From NCBI RefSeq assembly GCF_017498505.1, contig NZ_CP071798.1, forward strand, positions 372,001 to 436,000: a stretch of DNA of 64,000 bases, given 5' to 3'. Shown in pieces: positions 36,467-48,776 of this stretch. A program made the translations under genes and the position numbers. This DNA is from Sporosarcina sp. Te-1. GTDB lineage: Bacteria > Bacillota > Bacilli > Bacillales_A > Planococcaceae. Each line of letters begins with the position of its first letter. The stretch's first letter is position 1. The notes below the pieces were generated by a model. The model worked only from the letters and a program-made list of their open reading frames with translations, did not search any database and was not told the origin of the DNA.

Positions 36467-38354
36467 GTGTGCCCAGCATGGGCGTAGTCTATAGGGTGCA
36501 AGTCCCGAACTGTGAAGGCAGAAGTAGCGGTTAGCCTAACGCAAGGGTGTCCGCGGTGACGTGGGATCTGAAGGAAGCGAGCGGCAAACCTCCGGTCTGA
36601 GGAACACGAACTTCATATAAGGCTATATACGATTGGGTGAGTGTGCCAAACAAAACAAAGCCCTTTCTGCTGAAGGTCGTATGTAGTAAATGAAGCAGAT
36701 AGTTGGAGGGAAAGACTACGTTCTTACCTGGGGAGGTCTGATTGATACGCCAAGTACACTTGGTAACCTATCCAGTGATGGATAGCTGAACAGTCAGAAG
36801 TCAGCAGAAGCCATAGTACCATTCGAACTCGAGAAGAATGGGAAGGGCCGAACAATTAAGAGAGAGCAACATCTTGGCATTCAGTAACCTGTGTGAAACA
36901 CAGATAACCGATAAGGCATGCCCGAAGGAGGAAGTGGTGAATCCCACGGGGGACTTCAGGATGGTGTAGCAGGACTGGCATAAGAAGAATCGTTGTTCAC
37001 GGAAAGAGGCGTAACACATGTTGATGGAGCGAATACTATCACGCGAAAACCTGCTTTCTGCCCTGAAACGGGTGGAACGCAATAAAGGAAGCCATGGTGT
37101 GGATGGAATGCCCGTACAAAACCTACGGAAGCATTTCCTGGAACACTGGGAATCCATGAAAATGGAACTTCTTCAGGGAACCTATGAACCGCAACCTGTC
37201 CGCAGGGTCGAAATCCAGAAACCTGACGGAGGCGTGCGTCTATTAGGCATCCCTACCGTGATAGACCGCTTCATTCAACAGGCAATAGCCCAAGTGTTAA
37301 CTTCTTTGTATGACCCTACGTTTTCAGAACATAGTTATGGATTTCGACCAAATCGAAGTGCTCATGACGGGGTGAGGAAAGCGCAAAGGTATATACAAGA
37401 AGGGAATCGATGGGTTATAGATATAGACCTAGAGAAATTCTTTGACAAGGTGAACCATGACAAACTCATGGGGAAACTTGCGAAACGAATTGAAGATAAA
37501 CGTCTACTGAAGTTAATCCGTAAATACCTGAAGTCAGGAATCATGATAAATGGTATCGTGACGACAAGTGAAAAAGGTACTCCGCAAGGAGGACCCCTTA
37601 GTCCGTTACTTTCCAACATAGTTCTCGATGAACTTGATAAAGAACTGGAGGAAAGGGGACATAAATTTGTCCGCTACGCCGATGACTGCAATATCTACGT
37701 GAAAACGATGAAAGCAGGAAATCGGGTTATGAGTTCCGTTACTTCATTTATCGAAGGAAAACTTAAGTTGAGAGTGAATCCGAATAAATCCGCAGTTGAC
37801 CGCCCTTGGAAGAGGACGTTTCTTGGATTCAGCTTTACTTCTCATAGAGAACCGAAGGTTCGGATTGCCAAAGAAAGCGTGAAACGGATGAAGTACAAAA
37901 TCCGTGAGATAACTTCACGGAAGAAACCTTATCCGATGGACTACCGAATAGAGAAACTTAATCAATATCTTATGGGATGGTGCGGCTACTTTGCGTTGGC
38001 AGATACGCCGAGCGTATTCAGAATCTTCGATTCGTGGATCAGAAGAAGGCTTCGAATGTGTATGTGGAAAGCCTGGAAACAACCAAAAACTAGGGTGAAG
38101 AAGCTCATTGGATTAGGCGTCCCAAGCGGGAAGGCTTATGAATGGGGAAACTCGCGTAAAGGATATTGGAGAATTTCCAGCAGTCCAATACTAGATAAAA
38201 CCCTTGGAAACTCCTATTGGAGTTCCAAAGGGCTTAAAAGTTTGTTATCTCGTTACGAAACTTTGCGTCATCCATCTTAATTGAACCGCCGTATACCGAA
38301 CGGTACGTACGGTGGTGTGAGAGGTCGGGAGTTAATCACTCCCTCCTACTCGAT
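36467..38354 (+). mobile_element. Group IIC intron
   Basis: The 5' end reads GTGTGCCC, matching the group II consensus GUGYG. About 550 bases of structured RNA (domains I-III) precede a maturase gene in domain IV. After it, domain V appears as AACCGCCGTATAC...GTACGGTGGTG. Domain VI appears as GAG-AGG..GGGAG-loop-CTCCC.CCT-A-CTC with a bulged A at 38348. The 3' end is probably ..CGAT at 38354. Insertion directly after a terminator hairpin is the known habit of class IIC introns. CAAAAC at 36651-36656 could act as EBS1, pairing with the exon end TTTTG. Ends are exact to within a few bases. Confidence 0.9.
37018..38280 (+). CDS. ltrA: Group II intron reverse transcriptase/maturase (class C)
   Basis: Helps the intron splice and reverse transcribes it into new DNA sites. 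At 420 residues it has the size and sequence pattern of the Geobacillus GsI-IIC enzyme (start ERILSRENLLSALKRVERN; RRVEIQKPDGGVRLLGIPTV; HSYGFRPNRSAHDG). The catalytic motif is VRYADDCNIYV, with GTPQGGPLSPLLSNI before it. The thumb/X domain follows (AVDRPWKRTFLGFSFT, NQYLMGWCGYF). There is no C-terminal HNH endonuclease, as in all class C enzymes. The frame is intact. A possible second start is ATG 37024. Confidence 0.95.
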   Translation: MLMERILSRENLLSALKRVERNKGSHGVDGMPVQNLRKHFLEHWESMKMELLQGTYEPQPVRRVEIQKPDGGVRLLGIPTVIDRFIQQAIAQVLTSLYDPTFSEHSYGFRPNRSAHDGVRKAQRYIQEGNRWVIDIDLEKFFDKVNHDKLMGKLAKRIEDKRLLKLIRKYLKSGIMINGIVTTSEKGTPQGGPLSPLLSNIVLDELDKELEERGHKFVRYADDCNIYVKTMKAGNRVMSSVTSFIEGKLKLRVNPNKSAVDRPWKRTFLGFSFTSHREPKVRIAKESVKRMKYKIREITSRKKPYPMDYRIEKLNQYLMGWCGYFALADTPSVFRIFDSWIRRRLRMCMWKAWKQPKTRVKKLIGLGVPSGKAYEWGNSRKGYWRISSSPILDKTLGNSYWSSKGLKSLLSRYETLRHPS

Positions 38355-38456
38355 TGTTCGGATTATCAATTTTCTTTTAAATGGTCGATGAAACGAGTTC
38401 ACATATATGAAGTTGGTGGTATTTAATAAGAATTTGTAACATGTTGTGGAGTTATT

Positions 38457-38465
38457 TGCTATAAT
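38457..38465 (+). promoter_or_regulatory. Extended -10 promoter of lepA
   Basis: TGCTATAAT ends 31 bases before the lepA start. The -35 is not clear. It lies downstream of the intron, so lepA expression need not depend on read-through. Confidence 0.55.
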
Positions 38466-38496
38466 GCAAATAGCTTAAATAGGAGTGAACTACACA

Positions 38497-40320
38497 ATGA
38501 ATCATGATGAGAGATTGGCACGTCAAAAGAATATAAGAAACTTTTCCATCATCGCTCATATTGATCACGGGAAATCGACGCTGGCCGATCGGATCCTTGA
38601 GAAGACGGAAACGCTCAGCTCCCGTGAATTGAAGTCCCAGACGCTGGACTCGATGGATTTGGAGCGGGAACGTGGAATTACCATTAAACTGAATGCGGTC
38701 CAACTGACGTATACAGCGAAAAATGGGGAGGACTATACCTTCCATTTAATCGATACACCGGGGCATGTCGACTTTACATATGAAGTATCTCGAAGCCTCG
38801 CAGCATGCGAAGGGGCGATTCTCGTTGTCGATGCGGCGCAGGGAATTGAAGCCCAAACATTAGCGAATGTCTACTTGGCGTTGGATAATGATCTTGAAAT
38901 CTTGCCGGTTATCAATAAAATCGACTTGCCTGCAGCTGACCCAGAGAGGGTGAAACAGGAAATCGAGGATGTTATCGGCTTGGATGCTTCTGAAGCTGTG
39001 CTTGCTTCCGCGAAAGCCGGTATCGGAATTGAAGAAATTCTGGAACAGATTGTAGAAAAAGTACCGGCTCCAACGGGCGATCCGGAGGCGCCGCTTAAAG
39101 CGTTGATATTCGATTCCCACTATGACCAGTACAAAGGGGTTATTGTCAATATCCGAATTGTCGAAGGGACTGTGCGGCCAGGCGATAAAATCCGAATGAT
39201 GGCGACAGGCAAAGAATTTGAAGTCATTGAGACCGGCGTTTTTACACCGAACATCTCCCTTCGCGATGAATTAACTGTCGGCGATGTTGGTTTCTTATCA
39301 GCCTCCATTAAAAACGTCGGAGATACAAGAGTCGGGGATACGGTCACGAATGCCAAGAGACCGGCGAGCGAACCGCTGCCAGGTTATCGGAAGATGAATC
39401 CGATGGTGTTCTGTGGACTATATCCAATTGATTCCAACCGTTATGTTGATTTGCGAGAAGCACTTGAGAAATTGGAGTTGAATGATTCTGCGCTTGAATT
39501 TGAAGCTGAAACATCTCAAGCTCTTGGTTTCGGATACCGATGCGGTTTCCTTGGACTTCTTCATATGGAAATTATTCAAGAGCGGATTGAACGGGAGTTT
39601 AAAATCGATCTGATCACGACCGCACCGAGCGTTATTTATAACGTTGTCTTGACGGACGGCTCGGAAGTGAAAGTGGACAACCCGTCCATGATGCCGAACG
39701 CACAAAAAATCGACTACGTGGAAGAACCGTATGTGAAAGCATCTATCATGGTGCCGAATGACTATGTCGGTTCGGTTATGGAGCTTTGCCAGAACAAACG
39801 GGGGAACTTCGTCACGATGAATTATTTGGATGCATCCCGTGTTAATATCATCTATGAACTGCCTCTTGCAGAGATCGTCTATGACTTCTTCGATCAATTG
39901 AAATCCGGCACGAAAGGATACGCATCTCTCGATTACGAATTAATCGGCTACAAGCAGTCGAAATTAGTGAAAATGGATATCTTGCTGAATGGGGAACAGG
40001 TCGATGCGCTCAGCTTCATTGTTCACCGTGATTTCAGCTACGAGCGTGGCAAGGCGATTGTTGAAAAATTGAAGTCGCTAATCCCGCGTCAGCAGTTCGA
40101 GGTGCCAGTACAAGCGGCAGTCGGTCAAAAGATTGTTGCCCGCTCAACTATCAAATCGATCGGGAAAAATGTGTTGGCAAAATGTTATGGCGGAGATATC
40201 TCCCGGAAACGGAAATTGTTAGAGAAACAAAAAGAAGGGAAAAAGCGGATGAAGCAAGTCGGATCCGTGGAAGTTCCTCAGGAAGCATTTATGGCAGTCT
40301 TGAAAATGGATGAGGATTAA
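38497..40320 (+). CDS. lepA: Elongation factor 4 (LepA)
   Basis: Ribosome-dependent translational GTPase related to EF-G. The G1 motif is [15 protein letters not shown] (residues 18-32), G2 is [13 protein letters not shown]3 is [10 protein letters not shown] and G4 is [12 protein letters not shown]. The LepA-specific C-terminal domain is visible ([23 protein letters not shown]). Length is 607 residues. The ATG at 38497 is preferred; a GTG at 38485 overlaps the AGGAG ribosome binding site. In B. subtilis yqxA lies between spoIIP and lepA; here there is only the intron. Confidence 0.97.
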   Translation: MNHDERLARQKNIRNFSIIAHIDHGKSTLADRILEKTETLSSRELKSQTLDSMDLERERGITIKLNAVQLTYTAKNGEDYTFHLIDTPGHVDFTYEVSRSLAACEGAILVVDAAQGIEAQTLANVYLALDNDLEILPVINKIDLPAADPERVKQEIEDVIGLDASEAVLASAKAGIGIEEILEQIVEKVPAPTGDPEAPLKALIFDSHYDQYKGVIVNIRIVEGTVRPGDKIRMMATGKEFEVIETGVFTPNISLRDELTVGDVGFLSASIKNVGDTRVGDTVTNAKRPASEPLPGYRKMNPMVFCGLYPIDSNRYVDLREALEKLELNDSALEFEAETSQALGFGYRCGFLGLLHMEIIQERIEREFKIDLITTAPSVIYNVVLTDGSEVKVDNPSMMPNAQKIDYVEEPYVKASIMVPNDYVGSVMELCQNKRGNFVTMNYLDASRVNIIYELPLAEIVYDFFDQLKSGTKGYASLDYELIGYKQSKLVKMDILLNGEQVDALSFIVHRDFSYERGKAIVEKLKSLIPRQQFEVPVQAAVGQKIVARSTIKSIGKNVLAKCYGGDISRKRKLLEKQKEGKKRMKQVGSVEVPQEAFMAVLKMDED

Positions 40321-40333
40321 GATAATTTTATGC

Positions 40334-40362
40334 AGCGGGGTCCTACGGGGCCTCGTTTTTCA
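40334..40362 (+). terminator. Terminator after lepA
   Basis: CGGGGTCC pairs with GGGGCCTCG-type arm (two wobble pairs) around a short TACG loop, then T5. Confidence 0.75.
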
Positions 40363-40452
40363 TTGCAGAACCAGATGTGTCCCGGTCAGTCAACGGCCGG
40401 TTGTCAACCAATTCCCAAGTGCTTATCTCTTTTCCTGCATAGGTTTTAAGTC

Positions 40453-40458
40453 TATAAT
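40453..40458 (+). promoter_or_regulatory. -10 element before the 119-residue unknown gene
   Basis: A perfect TATAAT 44 bases before the ATG at 40502. No strong -35 is visible. Confidence 0.45.
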
Positions 40459-40501
40459 ATTCAAAATAAAAATAGACACTTTGTACTAAGGGGTATGACA
40501 A

Positions 40502-40861
40502 ATGGACTTTCGAGAATTAATTAGATTAATTAATGAGGCAACTGACAAGCTGGATTTAGTAACCGCAAGAAAGTATATTGAGGACAACTTAGAGATATTG
40601 CTGCCGAATAAGCATCTATTTCGAGGGAACTCCAGGGCATTGCTCGATTTGCTTGCCGAAAATGAAAACCATGTGAAGCCGTTGAATCGGATTGAAATGA
40701 ACATCATTCAGGCGATCAATGTCTACGCATCCAAATTTGACTTGCGAGGGCTCCGTATTTCAGCCAAAAATAATACGGATCTTTTACTGAGACCCGACGT
40801 TAAATATTATTTGAACGAGGACGCGAAATTCCTTTTGGAAGGGATGAAGGCAATCCACTGA
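40502..40861 (+). CDS. Uncharacterised 119-residue protein
   Basis: I do not recognise this family. The protein is soluble and looks mainly helical, with charged and leucine-rich stretches such as DFRELIRLINEATDKLDLV, ARKYIEDNLEILL and SRALLDLLAENENH, and an end rich in LLLRPDVKYYLNEDAKFLLEGM. There are no cysteines, signal peptide or membrane segments. The start region (residues 1-40) resembles a pair of repeat helices. It has its own TATAAT, an AAGGGG ribosome binding site and stands alone between lepA and hemW, where B. subtilis has no gene. Good start signals and unbiased codon use make it a real gene. Confidence 0.8.
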   Translation: MDFRELIRLINEATDKLDLVTARKYIEDNLEILLPNKHLFRGNSRALLDLLAENENHVKPLNRIEMNIIQAINVYASKFDLRGLRISAKNNTDLLLRPDVKYYLNEDAKFLLEGMKAIH

Positions 40862-40968
40862 GAAAGACATATCTATCCTGAGTGCGGGATAGTATCCTTT
40901 CATGTACTGTAAGTGATAAAATGAGGTTCGCAACAGCCGAAGGGCTTGCCATGAAAGGAGGCAGTTCG

Positions 40969-42102
40969 ATGAGGGGAGTTTATATCCATATTCCTTTTTG
41001 CCATCAGATTTGCCATTACTGTGATTTTAATAAGGTGTTTTTTAACAACCAGCCGGTTGATGAGTACATAGAATCAATTGGAAATGAGCTGTCGATTTTA
41101 AAAAGTGAGGGAGCCTCCTTTGACCATGCTGAGACGGTCTTTCTAGGAGGAGGAACTCCGACTGCATTGTCAGAAAAGCAATTGAAACGTTTGTTGGAGA
41201 TCATCCGTACGTATATAGATGTGGAAGCGTTAAAGGAGTTTTCGACAGAAGCTAACCCCGATGAATTAACCGAGGAAAAATTGAAGGTGTTGAAGGATGG
41301 CGGGGTCACGCGACTCAGTATTGGTGTCCAATCGTTTGATGATGAATTGCTCCGCAAGATCGGACGGACCCACGGATCGCTTGATGCAGAGAGAGTAATT
41401 GGTAATGCAAGAGACATCGGTTTTGAAAATATCAGCATCGATTTGATCTATGGTCTGCCTGGACAGACGATTCGGCAATGGGAACATACATTGGATCGTG
41501 CCCTAGCGCTGGATCTCCCCCATTACTCCGCCTATTCGCTGATCGTGGAACCCAAAACTGTCTTCTATAACTTGATGAACAAGGGGAAACTGCCTTTGCC
41601 AGGTGAAGACATCGAAGCGGAAATGTTCGGGATGCTGATGGAGCGGATGAAATTTGAGGGAAGAACGCAATATGAAATCAGCAATTTTGCTATACCAGGT
41701 TACGAATCGATTCATAATATGATTTATTGGCAGAACGATGAGTACGCCGGTATTGGAGCGGGTGCTCATGGCTTCTTGGGCGGTAGCCGGTATGCTAATG
41801 TCGGACCATTGAAAAAGTATATGGAAAAAGTTGAAATTGGTCAGCGTCCGCTGCTCGAATCTCATTTGGTGACACCAAGTGAGGCAATGGAAGAAGAGAT
41901 GTTTTTAGGATTGCGGATGATGACAGGGGTCTCAGAACGAGTATTTCAACAAAAATTCGGAAAACGGTTTACGGATGTGTATGGAGAGGAACTCAGAAAA
42001 CTTGTAGAAGAAGGCCTTCTTGACCAGAAAGAGGATACTTATAAACTGACGCTGCTGGGTATATTCCGTGGGAACGAAGTATTTCAGCGTTTTTTAAAGT
42101 GA
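40969..42102 (+). CDS. hemW: Radical SAM protein HemW (heme chaperone)
   Basis: HemN-like radical SAM protein now viewed as a heme chaperone rather than coproporphyrinogen oxidase. The cluster motif is HIPFCHQICHYCDF (CX3CX2C) at residues 6-19. GGGTPTAL, RLSIGVQSFDDELL and ISIDLIYGLPGQT follow the family order. Length is 377 residues. The ORF is open upstream to 40882, but the ATG at 40969 has AAAGGAGG upstream and gives the conserved start RGVYIHIPFC. It precedes the heat-shock operon, as in B. subtilis. Confidence 0.94.
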   Translation: MRGVYIHIPFCHQICHYCDFNKVFFNNQPVDEYIESIGNELSILKSEGASFDHAETVFLGGGTPTALSEKQLKRLLEIIRTYIDVEALKEFSTEANPDELTEEKLKVLKDGGVTRLSIGVQSFDDELLRKIGRTHGSLDAERVIGNARDIGFENISIDLIYGLPGQTIRQWEHTLDRALALDLPHYSAYSLIVEPKTVFYNLMNKGKLPLPGEDIEAEMFGMLMERMKFEGRTQYEISNFAIPGYESIHNMIYWQNDEYAGIGAGAHGFLGGSRYANVGPLKKYMEKVEIGQRPLLESHLVTPSEAMEEEMFLGLRMMTGVSERVFQQKFGKRFTDVYGEELRKLVEEGLLDQKEDTYKLTLLGIFRGNEVFQRFLK

Positions 42103-42115
42103 GAAAGCCAATTCG

Positions 42116-42144
42116 TTGACACCTTAGAAGAGATTTGTTAAATT
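42116..42144 (+). promoter_or_regulatory. SigA promoter of the hrcA operon
   Basis: TTGACA (42116-42121), 17 bases, TAAATT (42139-42144). The start would lie at about 42151, right before CIRCE. Confidence 0.82.
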
Positions 42145-42154
42145 ATGAGTAGAA

Positions 42155-42181
42155 TTAGCACTCGCATTTAAAGAGTGCTAA
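42155..42181 (+). promoter_or_regulatory. CIRCE operator (HrcA binding site)
   Basis: TTAGCACTC, 9 bases, GAGTGCTAA: a perfect CIRCE inverted repeat. It is placed just after the predicted start and 14 bases before hrcA. HrcA bound here blocks transcription of hrcA-grpE-dnaK until heat shock. Confidence 0.97.
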
Positions 42182-42195
42182 CAGGAGTGATGAAC

Positions 42196-43251
42196 ATGTT
42201 GACAAACAGGCAATTGCTAATCTTGCAACTGACGGTTAACGATTTCATCGAATCCGCACAACCTGTCGGATCAAGGCAGTTATCTAAAAAACCTGAAGCT
42301 CCTTTCAGTCCGGCGACCATCCGAAATGATATGGCGGACCTAGAGGAACTAGGATTTTTGGAAAAGACCCATACTTCTTCCGGGCGGGTCCCATCTGAGA
42401 AAGGATATCGTTATTACGTCGATCATCTCTTGCAACCAGAGAAATTAAATTTGGAAGATAGTATGCAACTTAGGTCCATCTTTCAAAATCGTGTATTAGA
42501 AACGGAAGAGTTGATCAGGAATTCGGCGGTCATCCTTTCCGAATTGACCAATTACACAGCTATCCTGCTTGGACCGGACGTAACGACGCATTCTGTAAAA
42601 CGGTTCTCCATCGTCCCGTTGGATGAATCGAAAGCGGTCGCGATTATCGTCACGGACAGCGGCCACGTGGAAAATCGTGTTTTCGATGTTCCGGAAGGGT
42701 TAACAGCCTCCGATATTGAAAAAATGGTCAATATATTAAACGAACGGCTCACGGGAACTCCACTCATGCATTTGCAGCGAAAGCTCGCTTCAGCGGCAAA
42801 ATCCGTGCTGGAACAACATGTGAATAAAGCCGGTGAGTTGTTTGTATCTTTCCAGAAAGCGACAGCAATTAAACCGGAAGAGCGCCTGTTCTACGGCGGA
42901 AAAATGAACATGTTGAAACAGCCTGAATTCCATGATATTGATAAGATGAAAATGTTCTTCGAATTGATGGAAAGCGGAGCGCTTGCACTCGCATTTTTCC
43001 AGGATGACACAAAAGGGATCCATGTCCGCATCGGGTCTGAAAATAACCTTGATGCAATGGGTGATTGCAGTGTCATTACCGCCAACTATTCGGCCGGGGA
43101 AAACGTGGAGGGTTCCATAGCGATCGTTGGTCCGAAAAGGATGGATTACAGCAGAGTGATCACCTTGCTCGACATCGTGAGCGGTGACTTGTCTAAAGCG
43201 CTTGCGAATCTTACGATTGGCGGCGGATCGGATAGGAGGAATGGACAATGA
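42196..43251 (+). CDS. hrcA: Heat-inducible transcription repressor HrcA
   Basis: Represses class I heat-shock operons by binding CIRCE; it needs GroEL to fold. The 351 residues open with a winged helix (LTNRQLLILQLTVNDFIESAQPVGSRQL in outline; FSPATIRNDMADLEELGFLEK is the recognition region, THTSSGRVPSEKGYRYYVDHL the wing and linker). The C-terminal GAF-like dimerisation domain contains GGKMNMLKQPEF and IAIVGPKRMDYSRVI. ATG 42196 is 8 bases from AGGAG. It overlaps grpE by 4 bases and is autoregulated by the CIRCE in its leader. Confidence 0.97.
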   Translation: MLTNRQLLILQLTVNDFIESAQPVGSRQLSKKPEAPFSPATIRNDMADLEELGFLEKTHTSSGRVPSEKGYRYYVDHLLQPEKLNLEDSMQLRSIFQNRVLETEELIRNSAVILSELTNYTAILLGPDVTTHSVKRFSIVPLDESKAVAIIVTDSGHVENRVFDVPEGLTASDIEKMVNILNERLTGTPLMHLQRKLASAAKSVLEQHVNKAGELFVSFQKATAIKPEERLFYGGKMNMLKQPEFHDIDKMKMFFELMESGALALAFFQDDTKGIHVRIGSENNLDAMGDCSVITANYSAGENVEGSIAIVGPKRMDYSRVITLLDIVSGDLSKALANLTIGGGSDRRNGQ

Positions 43252-43838
43252 ATGAAGAAAAGAAAGAAGAAGTTCTGGCAGATGAGCTAGCTGGTACTGT
43301 ACTTGAAAACGAAGAAGCTCACGAACAAGCTGATCTGGATGCCGAGGCGCTGGAAGGCGAATCGCAAAATGAAGAAGCCAATAAAAGTGATGCCATCATC
43401 GAGGAGTTAAAATCCAAGCTCCAAGAGGAAGAAAATAAACAGCTCCGGTTGATGGCGGATTTCGAAAACTTCAAAAGAAGATCGAATCTGGACAAAGAGT
43501 CTTTGCAAAAGTACCGTGCACAAAGCTTGATGACCAACTTGCTGCCTGTCCTCGATAATTTTGAGCGGGCGCTGAACCTTGAAGCGAAAACGGAAGAGGC
43601 GCAGTCTCTTATGACCGGCATGGACATGATCTATCGCAATTTGCTGGATGCTTTGAAAACGGAAGGGCTAGTGGAGATAGAAGCGGCCGATCAAGAATTC
43701 GACCCGAATTTCCATCAGGCTGTCATGACCGGAATTGATGAAGAGAAAGCATCTGGAATCGTGCTTGAGGAGCTCCAAAAAGGGTATAAGTTGAAAGATC
43801 GCGTTCTGCGGCCGACTATGGTCAAAGTGAACGAATAA
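43248..43838 (+). CDS. grpE: Nucleotide exchange factor GrpE
   Basis: Releases ADP from DnaK. The first 55 residues are an acidic, disordered tail (EEKKEEVLADELAG, QADLDAEALEGE). A long helix follows (ELKSKLQEEENKQLRLMADFENFKRRS). The C-terminal beta domain ends in VLEELQKGYKLKDRVLRPTMVKV, the family signature. Length is 196 residues. The ATG overlaps the hrcA stop. Confidence 0.96.
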   Translation: MNEEKKEEVLADELAGTVLENEEAHEQADLDAEALEGESQNEEANKSDAIIEELKSKLQEEENKQLRLMADFENFKRRSNLDKESLQKYRAQSLMTNLLPVLDNFERALNLEAKTEEAQSLMTGMDMIYRNLLDALKTEGLVEIEAADQEFDPNFHQAVMTGIDEEKASGIVLEELQKGYKLKDRVLRPTMVKVNE

Positions 43839-43847
43839 GAGACGTAG

Positions 43848-45722
<1,875 letters not shown>

Positions 45723-45738
45723 GATGATAGATGACGGG

Positions 45739-45777
45739 AAAGTCAAAGTCCGAGCTTCCGGCTTTGACTTTTTCGTT
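45739..45777 (+). terminator. Terminator between dnaK and dnaJ
   Basis: AAAGTCAAAG pairs with CTTTGACTTT around a 13-base loop and runs into Ts. It may lower dnaJ relative to dnaK. Confidence 0.82.
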
Positions 45778-45783
45778 TGTTAG

Positions 45784-47052
<1,269 letters not shown>

Positions 47053-47067
47053 AAGGGTTGAACGAAG

Positions 47068-48012
47068 TTGAAATGGTCAGAGATTTCCATCCATACGACA
47101 CATGAGGCGACTGAAGCGGTCGCCAATATTCTGCACGAAGCCGGGGCAAGCGGTGTAGTTATCGAAGATTCGAATGAACCAGACCGAGTCCATGAGAACC
47201 GTTTTGGTGAAATCTATGACTTAAACCGAGAGGACTTTCCAGCGGAAGGCGTCATCGTCAAAGCCTATTTGCCAGTTAATAGTTTTCTGATTGAAACAGT
47301 CGGAGAAATAAAGGAATCCATTGAGAATCTTAAGCAATTCGGCATTGACATAGGGGATAACACCATTCAAACAAATGAAGTGGATGAAGAAGACTGGGCG
47401 ACCGCATGGAAAAAGTATTATCACCCAGTTAAAATCTCGAATCGATTCACAATTGTCCCGACGTGGGAAGAATATGAACCTGTTGAAACGGATGAACTGA
47501 TCATAGAATTGGACCCAGGTATGGCATTCGGCACGGGTACCCATCCAACAACGGTCCTTTGCCTCCAAGCATTGGAGAAATACGTAACGGAAGGCTGCAA
47601 AGTGGTTGATGTCGGAACCGGGTCCGGCGTGCTGGCGATCGGCGCTGCCATGTTAGGCGCCTCGCACGTCCATGCTCTTGACTTGGATGAAGTGGCGGTT
47701 CAGGCTGCCAAAGAAAACATTGAATTGAATCATGCATCCGATGTTGTGGAAGTCGCACACGGGAATTTGCTGGATACAGTGAAAGAGCCTGCGGATGTAA
47801 TCGTAGCCAACATTTTGGCGGAAGTCATTCTGACGTTCACGGCGGATGCTTATTCCTTATTGCCGAATAATGGTCTCTTTATCGTTTCCGGGATTATCGC
47901 GCAAAAAAGAGATCTAGTGAGAGATGATCTCGTTGACAAGGGGTTTGAAATCGTGGAAACCGTCTTAATGGAAGACTGGGTTGCCATCATTGCCCGTAAG
48001 AAAGGCGAGTGA
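47068..48012 (+). CDS. prmA: Ribosomal protein L11 methyltransferase
   Basis: SAM-dependent enzyme that trimethylates ribosomal protein uL11. The substrate-recognition domain is N-terminal ([25 protein letters not shown]). The methyltransferase fold shows [38 protein letters not shown] and the catalytic NPPF-like site as [11 protein letters not shown]. The start is TTG 47068 with GAAAGGG about 10 bases upstream. Length is 314 residues. It lies between dnaJ and rsmE, as in B. subtilis (yqeT). Confidence 0.95.
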   Translation: MKWSEISIHTTHEATEAVANILHEAGASGVVIEDSNEPDRVHENRFGEIYDLNREDFPAEGVIVKAYLPVNSFLIETVGEIKESIENLKQFGIDIGDNTIQTNEVDEEDWATAWKKYYHPVKISNRFTIVPTWEEYEPVETDELIIELDPGMAFGTGTHPTTVLCLQALEKYVTEGCKVVDVGTGSGVLAIGAAMLGASHVHALDLDEVAVQAAKENIELNHASDVVEVAHGNLLDTVKEPADVIVANILAEVILTFTADAYSLLPNNGLFIVSGIIAQKRDLVRDDLVDKGFEIVETVLMEDWVAIIARKKGE

Positions 48013-48016
48013 CAGG

Positions 48017-48760
48017 GTGCAACGTTATTTTTTGACCACTCCTTTTGATCAGAATGACGAGTCATGGATTGAAGGGGAGGACGCGAAACATATTAGCCGT
48101 GTCATGCGCATGTCAACGGGTGATGCTATTATAGCTGTCTCAGATACCGAAGCTTATATTTCGAGCATCTTAGAAATAACTCCTGAGGGCGTGCGGGTGA
48201 GACGTGACCCCGACAGCCTGCTTCCGGACCGAGAAATGCCGGTTGCCGTTACAATTGCTTGTGGCTTGCCGAAAGGCGACAAGCTCGATTACATTGTGCA
48301 AAAAGGAACGGAGCTTGGGATGAAAGCTCTTCTTCCATTTGAAGCTGAGCGGTCCATCGTCAAGTGGGACGCCAAAAAAGGCGGCAAGAAGGTGGAGCGG
48401 CTTCAGAAAATTGCAAAAGAAGCGGCGGAGCAATGCCACCGGACAGTCATTCCAGAAGTGAAAGTTCCTGTCTCCTTTAGAAATCTGCTAGCCGAGGCGT
48501 CCCGCTATGATATTTTGCTCGTCGCCGATGAGGAAGATGCCAAAAGCAATGAACCCAATAGGATTGCAGACCGCTTGAAAAACGTGTATCATAAACAATC
48601 GGTACTTGTTGTTTTTGGTCCGGAAGGCGGAATATCCAGAAAAGAAGCGGAAATGCTGAAGAGTGCAGGATTCCTATCCGTGTCACTCGGCCCCCGTATT
48701 TTGCGGACGGAGACAGCGCCGTTATATGTGTTATCCGCCATGTCTTACGAATTTGAATGA
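48017..48760 (+). CDS. rsmE: 16S rRNA m3U1498 methyltransferase RsmE
   Basis: SPOUT-class enzyme that methylates U1498 of 16S rRNA. It has an N-terminal PUA-like domain and a C-terminal trefoil knot, with conserved CGLPKGDKLDYIVQKGTELG, KEAAEQCHRTVIPEV, VFGPEGGISRKEAEML and LGPRILRTETAPLYVLSAMSYE. The GTG at 48017 begins MQRYFLTTPF, the family start, with AAAGGCGAG upstream; the longer ORF runs inside prmA. Length is 247 residues. Confidence 0.95.
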   Translation: MQRYFLTTPFDQNDESWIEGEDAKHISRVMRMSTGDAIIAVSDTEAYISSILEITPEGVRVRRDPDSLLPDREMPVAVTIACGLPKGDKLDYIVQKGTELGMKALLPFEAERSIVKWDAKKGGKKVERLQKIAKEAAEQCHRTVIPEVKVPVSFRNLLAEASRYDILLVADEEDAKSNEPNRIADRLKNVYHKQSVLVVFGPEGGISRKEAEMLKSAGFLSVSLGPRILRTETAPLYVLSAMSYEFE

Positions 48761-48776
48761 AAGAGGTGAGCAGCTG

